From a virus, in IMG/VR virus record IMGVR_UViG_3300017963_000650, positions 1-28,245 of that record: 28,245 nucleotides of DNA. One strand, 5' to 3'. Below the pieces are notes generated by a model. It was not told where the DNA came from, ran no database searches, and saw only the letters and a list, made by a program, of their open reading frames with translations. Positions 1-8,665 of the stretch are shown here, in pieces. Positions within the stretch are counted from its first letter, which is position 1, and each line of letters opens with the position of its first letter. A program made the position numbers and the translations under genes.

Positions 1-1752
1 TAGTGGTTCTATGAATGAGCCGCCAAGAAAGTAAAGCATTGCTGTTTGTTGTGCCGTTCCTGAAGGATTAGCAAAGCGGTCAAGGCTTGTTATATCACCA
101 ACTATTTTAGAAAGTTTGTCCAGATCTTGGCTATATTGAGTAAGCCCCCTACCAAACAAAGCTTTTTTTGCTTCAGGTGCTAATGATTTCCAATTAGTCA
201 AAAAGGTTCTTGCGCTAAATCCAGGTTCTGCACCTCCAACCCCTGGCTTTTCTAGTCCTAGCCTATGCATAACGGTTGATCTTACTGCTTCACGCTCATT
301 AGGGTCTAAAGCTTTCATCACCTTGTTTATTCTTGTGCCGCCCTGCTTTGTGCGCTGTAAAATAGTGTCGTAAACAACTTCACTATCTTTTTTGACTATG
401 TTTTCAAGATCATCAATTCTTTCTACGCCTCTTTTGTAAAAATTGTTGGCACGATTCCATGCTTGTGCTGCTTTAGGATTTGCTTGCAATGCAGCTTGTT
501 CCATATCGTTGCTTATAGCTGTATATGCCTTTTTTAATACGGCTCTGTCTTCACTGCCCAATAGAGTAAAATCATTCAATTTCTTACCGACCAATGATCT
601 ATATTTTTTCAATGTGCCATAAGCCATATTACCATCGATTGAATCGTTTTTTATGTCTTCTAAAACTTTTATTCCTTCGTTTTTTTGTAGTCTAGCTGCA
701 AGTCCAGGTGTTAAAGTAGCATCTGTTAATTCTTGATCTAATGCTTGCAAGCTGCTTGCAACATTAACAGATCTTTTTGGGGGCAAAAAGTTATCTAGTC
801 TATTATATAATTTTTCTGACGTTTTTCTAAATCTATCAGCATATTTTGTAATTCCTTTTTTTACTAAAATTCCTGCTTCTTCTTTTGTAACCGCTTTTTT
901 TGCGCCCAATTCATCAACAAAATTTGTAATGTCATTTAAAGTTTTTTCAGTATTTTTTTGGATAACACCAGCACCACCAGGAAATTTTGATAACGTTCTA
1001 TCAAATAATTTAATAGCAGGTGAATCCGCTACCATAGCAAGTGATTGTTGAATGCCTGCGTCTAAAAACCTTTTTGAAGCTTCAGGATTTATTTTAACAA
1101 TTTTTCCAGCAAGATTTCCAGCACGATTAAATATAGCTTTTGATACTGGTTTAACAGCCTTAACTGCTCCTGGTGTTGCAGCCCCAATAGTTCCACCAAT
1201 TAAAGCTTGCTCGCCTCTTTCCGCAAGTGCTTCTTCAGGAGCTAGTTGTTGCTCTGTTGGTGCTAAACCTGAAGCAAGCCCACCACCCACGGCACCTGCA
1301 GCGGTTCTACCTAACAATGTTGCGCCTCCAGCTGGTAATGCTGCGACAAACGGCGCTGCCTCTCCAATAAATTCACCAACTTTTGCAGCCGTACTATCTC
1401 CAACTTGTGCTTCAAATTGCTGTCTGCCTCTTTTAACTGCTTCAGGTATTAATTCCCTAAATTGCTGCACACCTTCCGATTCTGGAAATAAAGCACCAGC
1501 CACATCCGCACCAGCTTGCAAAGCACCCGAAACCGCCCTTTTTCCCCCTTGTAACAAGCCTCTACCGAACGCCTCCCCCATTCCAGGCGCTTTAAAAGAA
1601 GGGGTAACAGTAGGTTTTTCTCTTTCAATTATGGCAGATAATTCTTCATCGGATAATTGGGTGATATCCCTCATAGGAGGGGTAACAGTAGGTTTTCCTC
1701 TGTTAATTATGGCAGATAATTCTTCATCGGATAATTGGGTAATATCCCTCAT
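1..1752 (-). CDS. Large ejection/internal virion-type protein, C-terminus cut by window edge
   Basis: An uninterrupted minus-strand frame of 584 codons runs from an ATG at 1752 to the window edge without a stop, so the gene is partial. The start is set by AGAGG seven bases upstream and by a 4-base ATGA overlap with the preceding gene. The N-terminus holds a tandem duplication of 26 residues beginning MRDITQLSDEELSAII. After it come Gly/Ala-rich stretches (about residues 60-170, including GGATLLGRTAAGAVGGG) that could be membrane-active, then a long charged, probably helical region. Gly/Ala-rich plus long helical segments at the end of a podophage structural operon fit the proteins ejected with DNA (P22 gp7/gp16/gp20 role). 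That role is inferred from layout and composition; I recognise no catalytic motif in the visible part. Confidence 0.8.
   Translation of the reverse strand, partial: MRDITQLSDEELSAIINRGKPTVTPPMRDITQLSDEELSAIIEREKPTVTPSFKAPGMGEAFGRGLLQGGKRAVSGALQAGADVAGALFPESEGVQQFRELIPEAVKRGRQQFEAQVGDSTAAKVGEFIGEAAPFVAALPAGGATLLGRTAAGAVGGGLASGLAPTEQQLAPEEALAERGEQALIGGTIGAATPGAVKAVKPVSKAIFNRAGNLAGKIVKINPEASKRFLDAGIQQSLAMVADSPAIKLFDRTLSKFPGGAGVIQKNTEKTLNDITNFVDELGAKKAVTKEEAGILVKKGITKYADRFRKTSEKLYNRLDNFLPPKRSVNVASSLQALDQELTDATLTPGLAARLQKNEGIKVLEDIKNDSIDGNMAYGTLKKYRSLVGKKLNDFTLLGSEDRAVLKKAYTAISNDMEQAALQANPKAAQAWNRANNFYKRGVERIDDLENIVKKDSEVVYDTILQRTKQGGTRINKVMKALDPNEREAVRSTVMHRLGLEKPGVGGAEPGFSARTFLTNWKSLAPEAKKALFGRGLTQYSQDLDKLSKIVGDITSLDRFANPSGTAQQTAMLYFLGGSFIEPL
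1601..1752 (-). repeat. Two tandem 78-bp copies at the start of the ejection-type gene
   Basis: Bases 1601-1678 and 1679-1752 are near-identical in-frame copies, differing at only a few positions, and encode two consecutive 26-residue units that both begin MRDITQLSDEELSAII. The second copy (protein order) begins with an internal ATG at 1674, but the bases before it read CCCCTCCT on the coding strand, which is not a ribosome-binding site, so it is unlikely to be a second start. High DNA identity suggests a recent duplication. Confidence 0.9.
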
Positions 1753-2984
1753 TGCAAACCTCTGCTTTTTCGTTTTGCTTCTTCCCTGCGTTTTTGTTCT
1801 GCTTCTGCTTCTTCCACTGTGTATTGAGGAAGTACAACTTGTTCTTCTCCAGTGTATTGAGGAAGTGCAAATAGTGGTTGCCCAACTTCTTCTTTTTGTG
1901 CTTGCTTAATCACAAAAGAGGCTTCTCTATTGTATGCAGTATCTAAACGTTTGCGGTCTTCTGCCAGTATTCTTTTTAATCTATTTAGGTTGCGCCTCAA
2001 TTGTTTAGGGCTTTGTGAGTTTTCTATATTTGCTTTTGCTGCTTGTAACAATTCCAACTCCCTAACTGCTACCTGACCTAATGCACCACCTGTTGGTGAA
2101 TTATCACGCATAACTTGTAATTCATTAAAACCAAGAAAAGCTAGTATACTGTCAATATCCTTTTTCAAGTTGAATGCTGGCGATCCTCGTTGACTAATTG
2201 CAGGCGTAAGGAAACCAGCCGTTAATATATTAACTCTTGGTAATATTTCATCGATTAATTGTAATGCGTTATCACTATTTGCCACCTTACTTTGATATGC
2301 AGCTTCTATTTTAGGAAATGCAGCAATTCTCTGTACTCGTATCTCTGCTTCTTTTTCTGCCTTTTTCGTTTCTGCTGCCCTAGCAGGTTCAAATTTTGTT
2401 TTAGCTTCTTGTTTTCCAGCCTCACGTGCTTGCGCTAATTGTTGCCTAACTGGTAAAGCTCCAGCTATTGGCATAATCTCACCTTCTTTAAAAGTAAGCC
2501 CTTGGCCTAGTCCAGATTTTGCAAGAGAAAGAGCAGTGACAAAGTCAATGGGTTCACCTTGCTCTGTGGATTCATTCATAATTCTACTAGCAATTCGTTC
2601 TAATGCACTTCCTTTAGCACTTGGTAACGACTGCTCACTCAATATATCAATCGCTTTAGGAGTTCCTAGCGAAGCTAATTGACGCATCATGCCTTGCTGG
2701 TATTGTTGTGGATCATATTCCGCACCACCAGGACGAAGAAAAGCAGGAGTTTGTTGGCCACCAAGAATGCGCCCTAATTCTTGTCTTTGTGCGCGTTCTG
2801 CTTCTAAAGCTTGTAATTGCCTTGCGCGTTCTGCTTCTAAAGCTTGTAATTGCCTTCCACGTTGCGCTGCTTGTTGCATTGGCTGTGTATCTCCACGAAA
2901 AGCACTACCTAGCAATGATAAACGTTCTGGAAACGATAAACTTTGAAATGGACTGCCTTGTGGCGCCTGGAAAAGACTTTTCAT
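1749..2984 (-). CDS. Helical virion protein, probable DNA-ejection component
   Basis: The product has 411 residues and is rich in Ala, Gln, Glu, Arg and Lys with long predicted helices. Residues about 40-70 hold a perfect duplication of an 11-residue unit (QLQALEAERAR). A better conserved-looking core lies around residues 235-330 (VNILTAGFLTP, FNLKKDIDSILAFLGFNELQ, then GGALGQVAVRELELL). I recall this core from other podophage ejection-type or virion proteins but cannot assign a named family. The ATG overlaps the stop of the upstream gene (TAATG), and its own stop overlaps the next ATG, so it is translationally coupled on both sides. No signal peptide or transmembrane segment is visible. The ejection role is inferred from position and composition. 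Confidence 0.82.
   Translation of the reverse strand: MKSLFQAPQGSPFQSLSFPERLSLLGSAFRGDTQPMQQAAQRGRQLQALEAERARQLQALEAERAQRQELGRILGGQQTPAFLRPGGAEYDPQQYQQGMMRQLASLGTPKAIDILSEQSLPSAKGSALERIASRIMNESTEQGEPIDFVTALSLAKSGLGQGLTFKEGEIMPIAGALPVRQQLAQAREAGKQEAKTKFEPARAAETKKAEKEAEIRVQRIAAFPKIEAAYQSKVANSDNALQLIDEILPRVNILTAGFLTPAISQRGSPAFNLKKDIDSILAFLGFNELQVMRDNSPTGGALGQVAVRELELLQAAKANIENSQSPKQLRRNLNRLKRILAEDRKRLDTAYNREASFVIKQAQKEEVGQPLFALPQYTGEEQVVLPQYTVEEAEAEQKRREEAKRKSRGLQ
2791..2856 (-). repeat. Perfect 33-bp tandem duplication
   Basis: Two identical 33-base units (2791-2823 and 2824-2856) lie in frame in the helical virion gene and encode QLQALEAERA twice. Identity at the DNA level suggests recent slippage, lengthening a charged coiled-coil segment by exactly three helical turns. 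Confidence 0.9.
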
Positions 2985-3940
2985 TATACACGCTCCATTG
3001 TTAAGCCTAGTTTGTTATAATCAACCGCTAGGAAGCCAAACAAAGACTTAATAGCTTCAGGTTTTACTTTAAGAATATCTTGCGCCATTACCCCACGGTA
3101 TTTAATTGTAGGTGCAAACTTGTAAACAAAGTCATAAAGTTTGTAGCCGTTCTTTTTACCAACATAGACAATATCTTTTTTCAGGCGTTTATCCGATCCA
3201 AACAAAGCGGCGGCAGATGCGGCTATTTGTAAAGCTTGTCCCATTTGCTCCGCCTCAGTTGGGGGTGCTGCGGTTTCTGTGACTTTTTGAGTACCTCCAC
3301 CAACTGGAATTCCTCTTAATAAATTTTGTAAAAATTCTGTTTGTCTTAATGGAGCTTGTATAGCTTGTTGTTGTATTCCACGCTGTGTTTCTGCTAGTGG
3401 GAATAGAGTAGCAGCGGTTTGACGCTGCCGTGCAATATCGCCAAGTGTTCTTTCAGCCGCCTGTTGAAAGCCAAGTGAGCGTAAACGTCCTGATACGTCA
3501 CCAATTTGTTGCCCCATTCTACGCAATGCATCAGATTCCAATAACGCTTGTCTTTGACCGCCAAAAGCTCCGAATTGCCCTGCTCTTGCTCCAATGTCGC
3601 TTAACTCTCCAAGCGTTCCTTCTCTAATATCTCTAATAGCTCCTTGTACAACTTGCTCCTCAAAAGGATCCTGAAAGGTTCTGAGGCCTGTTTGAAATGT
3701 TTCTGGGGTTAGGGGTGCTAAACCACCTGCAAGCGTCTGTAAGGCCATTTGCTGTTGTTCTGTGAGTGGTGCAGGTGCAAATAGTTCTGGCCTGTCTAAA
3801 AACTCCGTACCTCTACCAACAGTAGTTTTAAAAGCCTCTTGTGCAAAACCTGGCAAAGTTTCAAACCCTGTGGGTGCTTCTTTAACCGTAGTAGCAGGTT
3901 TTGGCTTGCCACCTAAAAAACTACCTATTCCACCGCCCAT
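2984..3940 (-). CDS. Virion protein with C-terminal peptidase S74 (self-cleaving chaperone) domain
   Basis: The product has 318 residues. Residues 1-245 are Gln/Ala/Arg-rich and probably helical. The C-terminal ~70 residues carry the S74 intramolecular chaperone signature: SDKRLKKDI with Ser249 and Lys254 at the spacing of the catalytic Ser-Lys pair known from endosialidase, followed by YDFVYKF, GVMAQDIL and LAVDYNKLG. In the family this domain assists trimer folding and then cuts itself off just before the Ser. The domain normally ends tail spikes and fibres; here the body is not beta-rich, so the partner may be a tail-tip or ejection component. I chose ATG 3940, with GAGG six bases upstream, over a GTG twelve bases earlier that overlaps the neighbouring gene. 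The stop forms TAATG with the next gene. Confidence 0.85.
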   Translation of the reverse strand: MGGGIGSFLGGKPKPATTVKEAPTGFETLPGFAQEAFKTTVGRGTEFLDRPELFAPAPLTEQQQMALQTLAGGLAPLTPETFQTGLRTFQDPFEEQVVQGAIRDIREGTLGELSDIGARAGQFGAFGGQRQALLESDALRRMGQQIGDVSGRLRSLGFQQAAERTLGDIARQRQTAATLFPLAETQRGIQQQAIQAPLRQTEFLQNLLRGIPVGGGTQKVTETAAPPTEAEQMGQALQIAASAAALFGSDKRLKKDIVYVGKKNGYKLYDFVYKFAPTIKYRGVMAQDILKVKPEAIKSLFGFLAVDYNKLGLTMERV

Positions 3941-3941
3941 A

Positions 3942-4364
3942 TTATACCTCACACAACATATGTACTTGATTTCGTTCTAAAGTTATAAAGCCAGCGTTTT
4001 CCAATTTTTTTATAAATGGCTTTGACGCTATAGAGATATAAATTAAATCATATCCCAGCTCTTTTGCTTTTTCTTTGATGGTTTCTATAAGATATTCAAG
4101 ACCGATCTTTCTTTTGTCTTTTGAGGCATCAGGATTGCAGACCATGAACTCGAACAAACATATAGTTGCATCTGTTCTATAGAGAAAGCCCGCACAAATT
4201 TGTTGACCTTCTACCTCCACCATAAATCCTGTCTTGCTGTAGTGTTGGGGTCTTGGTGAGCGAGACCCGTGTTTTAACCACCACGAACATAGTGTAGCAT
4301 AATCCATCGACATATCAATAGGTCTTGCACTTACCATGTTGTATTTAACGTCCTCCGATCCCAT
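3942..4364 (-). CDS. GNAT-like acetyltransferase-type phage protein
   Basis: The 140-residue product resembles the small GNAT-fold proteins often found in podophage structural operons. The visible pattern is an N-terminal WWLKHG segment, a beta-strand pair (GFMVEVEGQQICAGFLYRTD), a strand CLFEFMVCNP, then a helix with LEYLIETIKEKAKELGYDLIYISI and a final KKLENAGF turn typical of the GNAT C-terminal half. The classic acetyl-CoA loop (Q/RxxGxG/A) is replaced by DKRKIGLEYLI, so cofactor binding is uncertain. The start at 4364 has AGGGGG about ten bases upstream; ATG 4337 is an alternative with GGAGG 14 bases upstream. It overlaps the upstream gene by 34 bases. Substrate unknown. Confidence 0.7.
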   Translation of the reverse strand: MGSEDVKYNMVSARPIDMSMDYATLCSWWLKHGSRSPRPQHYSKTGFMVEVEGQQICAGFLYRTDATICLFEFMVCNPDASKDKRKIGLEYLIETIKEKAKELGYDLIYISIASKPFIKKLENAGFITLERNQVHMLCEV

Positions 4365-4624
4365 AACAAAACGCCCCCTATTTCTAATAGTTTATACTCG
4401 TATAAATCATCGTTTAAAATGTCGCCTAAATTGTCGGTTGATAAAACATCATTGGGAGCCGTAGGCGCACTACGCTGTTTGAAACGCCCTCGACCAGCAA
4501 CAAAACGATTATTAAGGTTTTCAAATTCCGACACATCCTCGTTTTCTCTGATTCGTGCAATTTCTTGTAACGCTGGAATGATATCACGATCAAATAAAAC
4601 TTCTGGATATAGGGTGGTTGTCAT
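4331..4624 (-). CDS. Small virion-operon protein of unknown function
   Basis: This 97-residue protein begins MTTTLYPEVLFDRDIIPALQEIARI and is acidic with a basic centre (RFVAGRGRFKQR). No family is recognised. Its ATG overlaps the stop of the large upstream tail gene (ATGA) and its 3' end overlaps the GNAT-like gene, so translation is coupled to both. Position between a large tail protein and the ejection-type genes suggests a tail assembly or completion role, which is inference only. Confidence 0.72.
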   Translation of the reverse strand: MTTTLYPEVLFDRDIIPALQEIARIRENEDVSEFENLNNRFVAGRGRFKQRSAPTAPNDVLSTDNLGDILNDDLYEYKLLEIGGVLLWDRRTLNTTW

Positions 4625-6675
4625 CTTCTACCACTCTTTGACACTGTTTCTTTCCATATACCCGAACGCCAAAATTGACCTAAACTTGACCCTGTTAGGG
4701 TATATTGCACATAACGATTATCAAGACGATATGACACAACTTCCGTATCTGGTTCAACATCAAAGCTTCTACTTCCATAAATCTGTGTGCTTTGTGGGTA
4801 TTTTTTGACATCAATCGTACAATTAATAGAACCATTTTGTAAGCTGTCTGGCTCTATTGTTAAGAAGTTTGCAGTGTCTAAACCAGTATCATAAAATGGT
4901 GTTTTGATATACCATGACAATGGCTCTCCATTTGCATCCGTTCCGTTTTCATGCTCGTAAACAACGCTATATGATTCATCTCTGAAAGCTTGTGTAACGT
5001 ATGGGAATTCTTGTAATTGTGTAGGATATTCACCAGCCGATCTATCGAACGTGTCAAAAGTCCATGTAAAATCTTTTACATTTAGACGTACAACTCTATC
5101 ACATTCAAAACTACCTGCACTTGGATAATGCCACCACACTTCGTTAAAGTCACGGTTATACCATGCGAATATTTTACTGGTCTGTGATGTTGTAATATTA
5201 TCAAAAACATATTTTTTGATAGTTGTTTCGCTAGTTGTATTAGATGGGATAATTTCAACATTTCCTGAGCGGTAGTAGTAAAAATTGTCTGTACCCATCC
5301 AATAAGCAACACCGTTATGTTGCACACGTGCGTTTTTACTTATAATTCCCGATTTTTCATCAAGAAGCCGTGTTTCCCAAACAAAAGGACGGCCAATATA
5401 TCGGTATGTGAAAACTTGCGAATTGGTAAAAAGTAAATTGATACGTTTTAAATTAATATGAGAAATGAAAGTTGATGCTTGCTCGATGTCGTCTTGTCCT
5501 GCTTGATTTGTAGCTAGTGGTGTCCATTCAGTCGGATTGCCTTGATCTGACCATTGAATACGATTACCTACGCCACTAGCACCCAATGTAACAACTATTT
5601 CATTACTTACAAAAACGTAATTAACTTCTGTAGGTGCATTTTGTAAAAGTATCGGGGCTTCTTCTGGGTTACTATCCCATATATACACACCTGTTTGCAC
5701 TCCTGGATTCATAACAACAGAATTACCATATCGATCAAGTATCCATGATCTAGCGTCAATTTCTCCTTGTTCTGATATTTTAGACACACCGTATAAGCCT
5801 ATTCCATATAAGCCAGCTCCATAACCTTGTGCTGCCGTTGCATCGCATAACCCTTCTGGTATTTGCCCTTGTACATTTGTTGCAGCTCCACCGCCATTGG
5901 TAACGCTACTAGTTGCGATTGTTGCAACAACAATATCATATGTATTTGTTGTTACATTCCTGATAATATGCTCTTTGTTTATGGCAACATCTGAAATCCC
6001 TGCAAAGCTAACAGCATCATTTATTTTAATACGTTCGCCATTAACAAAATCATGTACTGGTTGGTCAACAGTGATAATAGAAGTTGCTTGCGTTATAGTT
6101 GCACCGCCTCCACTGCCTGTTGAAGTTGCTGCCGTTGTTACTATAAATTCATAACTATTTGTATCTGCCGCAACAACACGATGGGTTGTGTTTAGCTCTG
6201 CCGCTGGTACGCCATTAAATCCAACTATTCCAGAAAGTTCGATAACATCACCAGCATGAATAATAGTTCCAGGGTCATTAACTGTAATGGTTGTTGATCC
6301 GCTTATTGTTATCAAAGCATTATTGACCAACAATCCATAATTACTATTTAGTGAATTTGGGATTGCTGTAGTTGCTGTATCAAGAGGGGTAATGTTTACA
6401 AGTTGTGAGGCAAACAAATAATAGAGATAAATATCACCACCTAAAATATAACGTACATTATTTTCTAAATTGTAACTGTAAACCGTACGAATACAGCCGT
6501 TTATTGGATCATCATTATCAATTAAAACTTGAACATAACCACCAATTTTTTCAGGAAAGCCATCTCTAAAGCGTATTTTATCAGCATCAACAAAGTGTGT
6601 GGTTGACGTTGTTGTAGAGTCAGTCGAAGGTTGTAAACCAGGGGTGGCTGTAATGTTTCTTTTTATAATTGCCAT
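4621..6675 (-). CDS. Large beta-rich tail protein (tail hub/nozzle position)
   Basis: The product has 684 residues. It begins MAIIKRNITATPGLQPSTDST and then reads HFVDADKIRFRDGFPEKIGGYVQ, a start seen in large tail proteins of environmental podophages that sit where P22 gp10 or T7 gp12 would be. The sequence is beta-rich with many Thr/Ser/Ile runs. Two imperfect internal copies of an Ig-like segment lie around residues 105-270 (both contain TITxxxxxH or IIHAGDVIELSG/FVNGERIKIND followed by NTHRVVAA/KEHIIRNV and TNSYEFIV/TNTYDIVV). The C-terminal half has aromatic-rich repeats (VWETRLLDEKSG, WWHYPSAGS). A start at 6675 has AAGGG upstream. A hub/nozzle role follows from size, position and beta content; I do not claim membership of a named Pfam family. 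Confidence 0.78.
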   Translation of the reverse strand: MAIIKRNITATPGLQPSTDSTTTSTTHFVDADKIRFRDGFPEKIGGYVQVLIDNDDPINGCIRTVYSYNLENNVRYILGGDIYLYYLFASQLVNITPLDTATTAIPNSLNSNYGLLVNNALITISGSTTITVNDPGTIIHAGDVIELSGIVGFNGVPAAELNTTHRVVAADTNSYEFIVTTAATSTGSGGGATITQATSIITVDQPVHDFVNGERIKINDAVSFAGISDVAINKEHIIRNVTTNTYDIVVATIATSSVTNGGGAATNVQGQIPEGLCDATAAQGYGAGLYGIGLYGVSKISEQGEIDARSWILDRYGNSVVMNPGVQTGVYIWDSNPEEAPILLQNAPTEVNYVFVSNEIVVTLGASGVGNRIQWSDQGNPTEWTPLATNQAGQDDIEQASTFISHINLKRINLLFTNSQVFTYRYIGRPFVWETRLLDEKSGIISKNARVQHNGVAYWMGTDNFYYYRSGNVEIIPSNTTSETTIKKYVFDNITTSQTSKIFAWYNRDFNEVWWHYPSAGSFECDRVVRLNVKDFTWTFDTFDRSAGEYPTQLQEFPYVTQAFRDESYSVVYEHENGTDANGEPLSWYIKTPFYDTGLDTANFLTIEPDSLQNGSINCTIDVKKYPQSTQIYGSRSFDVEPDTEVVSYRLDNRYVQYTLTGSSLGQFWRSGIWKETVSKSGRR

Positions 6676-6692
6676 TCAAGGTTTTTCCCTTT

Positions 6693-7130
6693 TTATTGCC
6701 ATGTAGCATCGTTTGTGAGATCAAGTTTATCTAATTCTTCTTGTGATAATGTATCGATAGAATTGGAAATGTCCGTTGCTTTGTTTTTAATGTTTCCTTT
6801 GCTGTCACGTGTAGCAAATAAAGCATTGATGATATTGTTTGGTTTTATATTTGCCTGATCGATAATTTCCTCAATAACCGCAACAATTTCTTGCATGTAT
6901 TCGTCACGATCCTTTGCAGATTCGATGCGTTTTTTTTTCTCGTTCTCTACTTCTTGTTTTTTACGTGTGCGTGTGTTTTTCAGCAATTCTATAGGAGCGT
7001 TATTTTTTGCCTCCTCAATAGCTTTTAACTCCTCATTAGATAACAAGTAAGCAACACCGTTTTTATAAGATGTTGGCGTATCTAGTGGTACTTCTACTTT
7101 TTTGCCGTTTTTATCAATTGCTTGTTTCAT
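6693..7130 (-). CDS. Charged coiled-coil protein, unknown function
   Basis: The 145-residue product is Lys/Glu-rich. It has a short N-terminal beta-like part (MKQAIDKNGKKVEVPLDTPTSYKNGVAYLLSNEEL), a long charged helix around residues 35-90 (many K/E, including KKQEVENEKKKRIESAK), and an acidic C-terminus ending DATWQ. An AGGAG site sits eight bases before the ATG, one of the best in the window. The place directly after a fibre gene is where fibre-assembly chaperones often lie, but the sequence does not show a known chaperone family. Confidence 0.72.
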   Translation of the reverse strand: MKQAIDKNGKKVEVPLDTPTSYKNGVAYLLSNEELKAIEEAKNNAPIELLKNTRTRKKQEVENEKKKRIESAKDRDEYMQEIVAVIEEIIDQANIKPNNIINALFATRDSKGNIKNKATDISNSIDTLSQEELDKLDLTNDATWQ

Positions 7131-7141
7131 TTATTTATCTC

Positions 7142-8509
7142 CTAATTGGGGAAGCCGTACATTATGATTGAGCCTGTCGCAGTGTTTGAAGTAAAGTTGC
7201 TATCAAAACCAAACCTTATAGCGGTGACTCGTTGTCCTAAAACTCTAGCAGCCGCATCGTCAACTGCTTGAATACTATTAATAGGACTTCCAGGGTTATT
7301 AGTAAAACCTTTGTTTACTAGAACAGACTGTTCAAATAAACGAGGTTGTAATAAACGAGAAATAACAGACCAATAGGTTGTTGCAGTGACACTGCCATTC
7401 AGCGCCTCACCAATCCACCCATAAGTTTGACCAGTTCCAGGTTTATTAGTGTTGCCATAATTATTAGCACTACTATCATAGGTAATACCACCATCGGTGC
7501 TGGTACGAAAATAAAGTCCTCGTTGTGCACTATTCAAATTTACATTTATTGAAAAAAGAAAATCTCTGTATGTTAGACCAAAAACTTCTAAGCCAGTAAA
7601 ATCAACATTTGTAGCATTTGTAAAATTTTGTGCAATTAACGCTTCTGGCTGTGGTGGTAAGTTTGTTAATTGACTACCGTCAACCGCTGGCAATCTGCCT
7701 GAGCCATCAAGGGCAACAATGTCATTTGGGTCAGTGCCTACATCGGCTGTAGAAAGATAATCAAGTATAATAGCAGAGTTCCAGTTGGTAAAACCATCAG
7801 CAATAATATTGATTAACTCATATTGTCTATCTAGCGTTCTAACACTTTGTCCGTCAATTGTTTCCGCACCATCAGCATTGATGTTAACTACGTTAGCACT
7901 AGCATCAATCTTTTTAACGATAATCTCAAAACCATTTCCAGCATTGCTTGAAGTGTTCAGATTAATGTTAACATCACCGCCACTAGCATCAACCAAAAGA
8001 ATTTTGTTCTGGTCACTTCCATCAACTGTATAAGGTGAAGCAGCAAAATCAATATCAACACTAGGGGTTAACAATGTGCTTTGATTGCTTGTTAGCGAAT
8101 TATAACCAGCCGTTCCATCAGAAACCAACATGTTAACGTTAAATGGACGGCCTAAAACAGACGATGCAACGCCATCAATATTACCAACAATTGTTACCGT
8201 GTTTTCTGTGCTATCTACTTTTTTTACAGATACCTTAAAACCATCGCCAGCACTCACAGGATCAAGTAGATTAACGGTAACATTTCCACCGCTAGCATCC
8301 ACCAATATTACTTTATTTTGATCTGTTGCCTGTACGTTATAGGGTGAATCACCAACATTAATTTGATTTGATAATTCATTCGTTGCAGTCAGTAAAAAAT
8401 CATCAGTGCTTGACCAGTTGCTATTAAGCTGGTCACCCCATTGATTTGCATCAACCAAGCTATTTACTAAAGGTAATTTAAAATTATAATTTGTTGTTAA
8501 GTTTGGCAT
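7142..8509 (-). CDS. Tail fibre-like protein with an internally duplicated beta domain
   Basis: The product has 455 residues. The N-terminus (LTTNYNFKLPLVNSLVDANQWGDQLNSNW) is a start common in phage fibre and virion-attached proteins. It is followed by two homologous segments of about 90 residues: residues about 55-140 (SPYNVQATDQNKVILVDASG, later VKKVDSTENTVTIVG) and about 155-245 (SPYTVDGSDQNKILLVDASG, later VKKIDASANVVNINA). The C-terminal 190 residues contain fibre-head-like sequence (FTNATNVDFTGL, RDFLFSINVNL, GITYDSSANNYG). The Shine-Dalgarno AAAGG lies within the last codons of the upstream 50-residue gene. The fibre call rests on repeats and composition; receptor unknown. Confidence 0.8.
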   Translation of the reverse strand: MPNLTTNYNFKLPLVNSLVDANQWGDQLNSNWSSTDDFLLTATNELSNQINVGDSPYNVQATDQNKVILVDASGGNVTVNLLDPVSAGDGFKVSVKKVDSTENTVTIVGNIDGVASSVLGRPFNVNMLVSDGTAGYNSLTSNQSTLLTPSVDIDFAASPYTVDGSDQNKILLVDASGGDVNINLNTSSNAGNGFEIIVKKIDASANVVNINADGAETIDGQSVRTLDRQYELINIIADGFTNWNSAIILDYLSTADVGTDPNDIVALDGSGRLPAVDGSQLTNLPPQPEALIAQNFTNATNVDFTGLEVFGLTYRDFLFSINVNLNSAQRGLYFRTSTDGGITYDSSANNYGNTNKPGTGQTYGWIGEALNGSVTATTYWSVISRLLQPRLFEQSVLVNKGFTNNPGSPINSIQAVDDAAARVLGQRVTAIRFGFDSNFTSNTATGSIIMYGFPN

Positions 8510-8512
8510 GTT

Positions 8513-8665
8513 TTACCTTTTCTTTTTTGCTGTTTTTGCTGCCTGTTTAAACGCCTTTGCTGTTGGTGCGCCCTTTGATCCAACTTTTCTCATTTTCTCA
8601 TTAGAGCCGCCTTTTATTCGCTTTCTTTTAGCGTGTATGTTCGCATATAAACCTTTTTTTGTCAT
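8513..8665 (-). CDS. Tiny lysine-rich protein A (50 aa)
   Basis: The 50-residue product reads MTKKGLYANIHAKRKRIK and continues GSNEKMRKVGSKGAPTAKAF, ending in KKKR. It is very basic (about a third Lys/Arg). I recall the GLYANIHAKRKRI start from small proteins in many environmental phages, without known function. Its ATG overlaps the stop of the upstream gene (ATGA at 8665-8662), supporting coupled translation, and its last codons supply the ribosome-binding site of the next gene. It is one of three overlapping basic mini-genes. Confidence 0.82.
   Translation of the reverse strand: MTKKGLYANIHAKRKRIKGGSNEKMRKVGSKGAPTAKAFKQAAKTAKKKR

Noticed and set aside
1052-1909. Long plus-strand frame opposite the ejection-type gene
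   Set aside because: It is Ala/Pro/Ser-rich with no ribosome site and is the antisense of Gly/Ala-rich codons of the uninterrupted minus-strand gene, which continues from 1752 to the edge.
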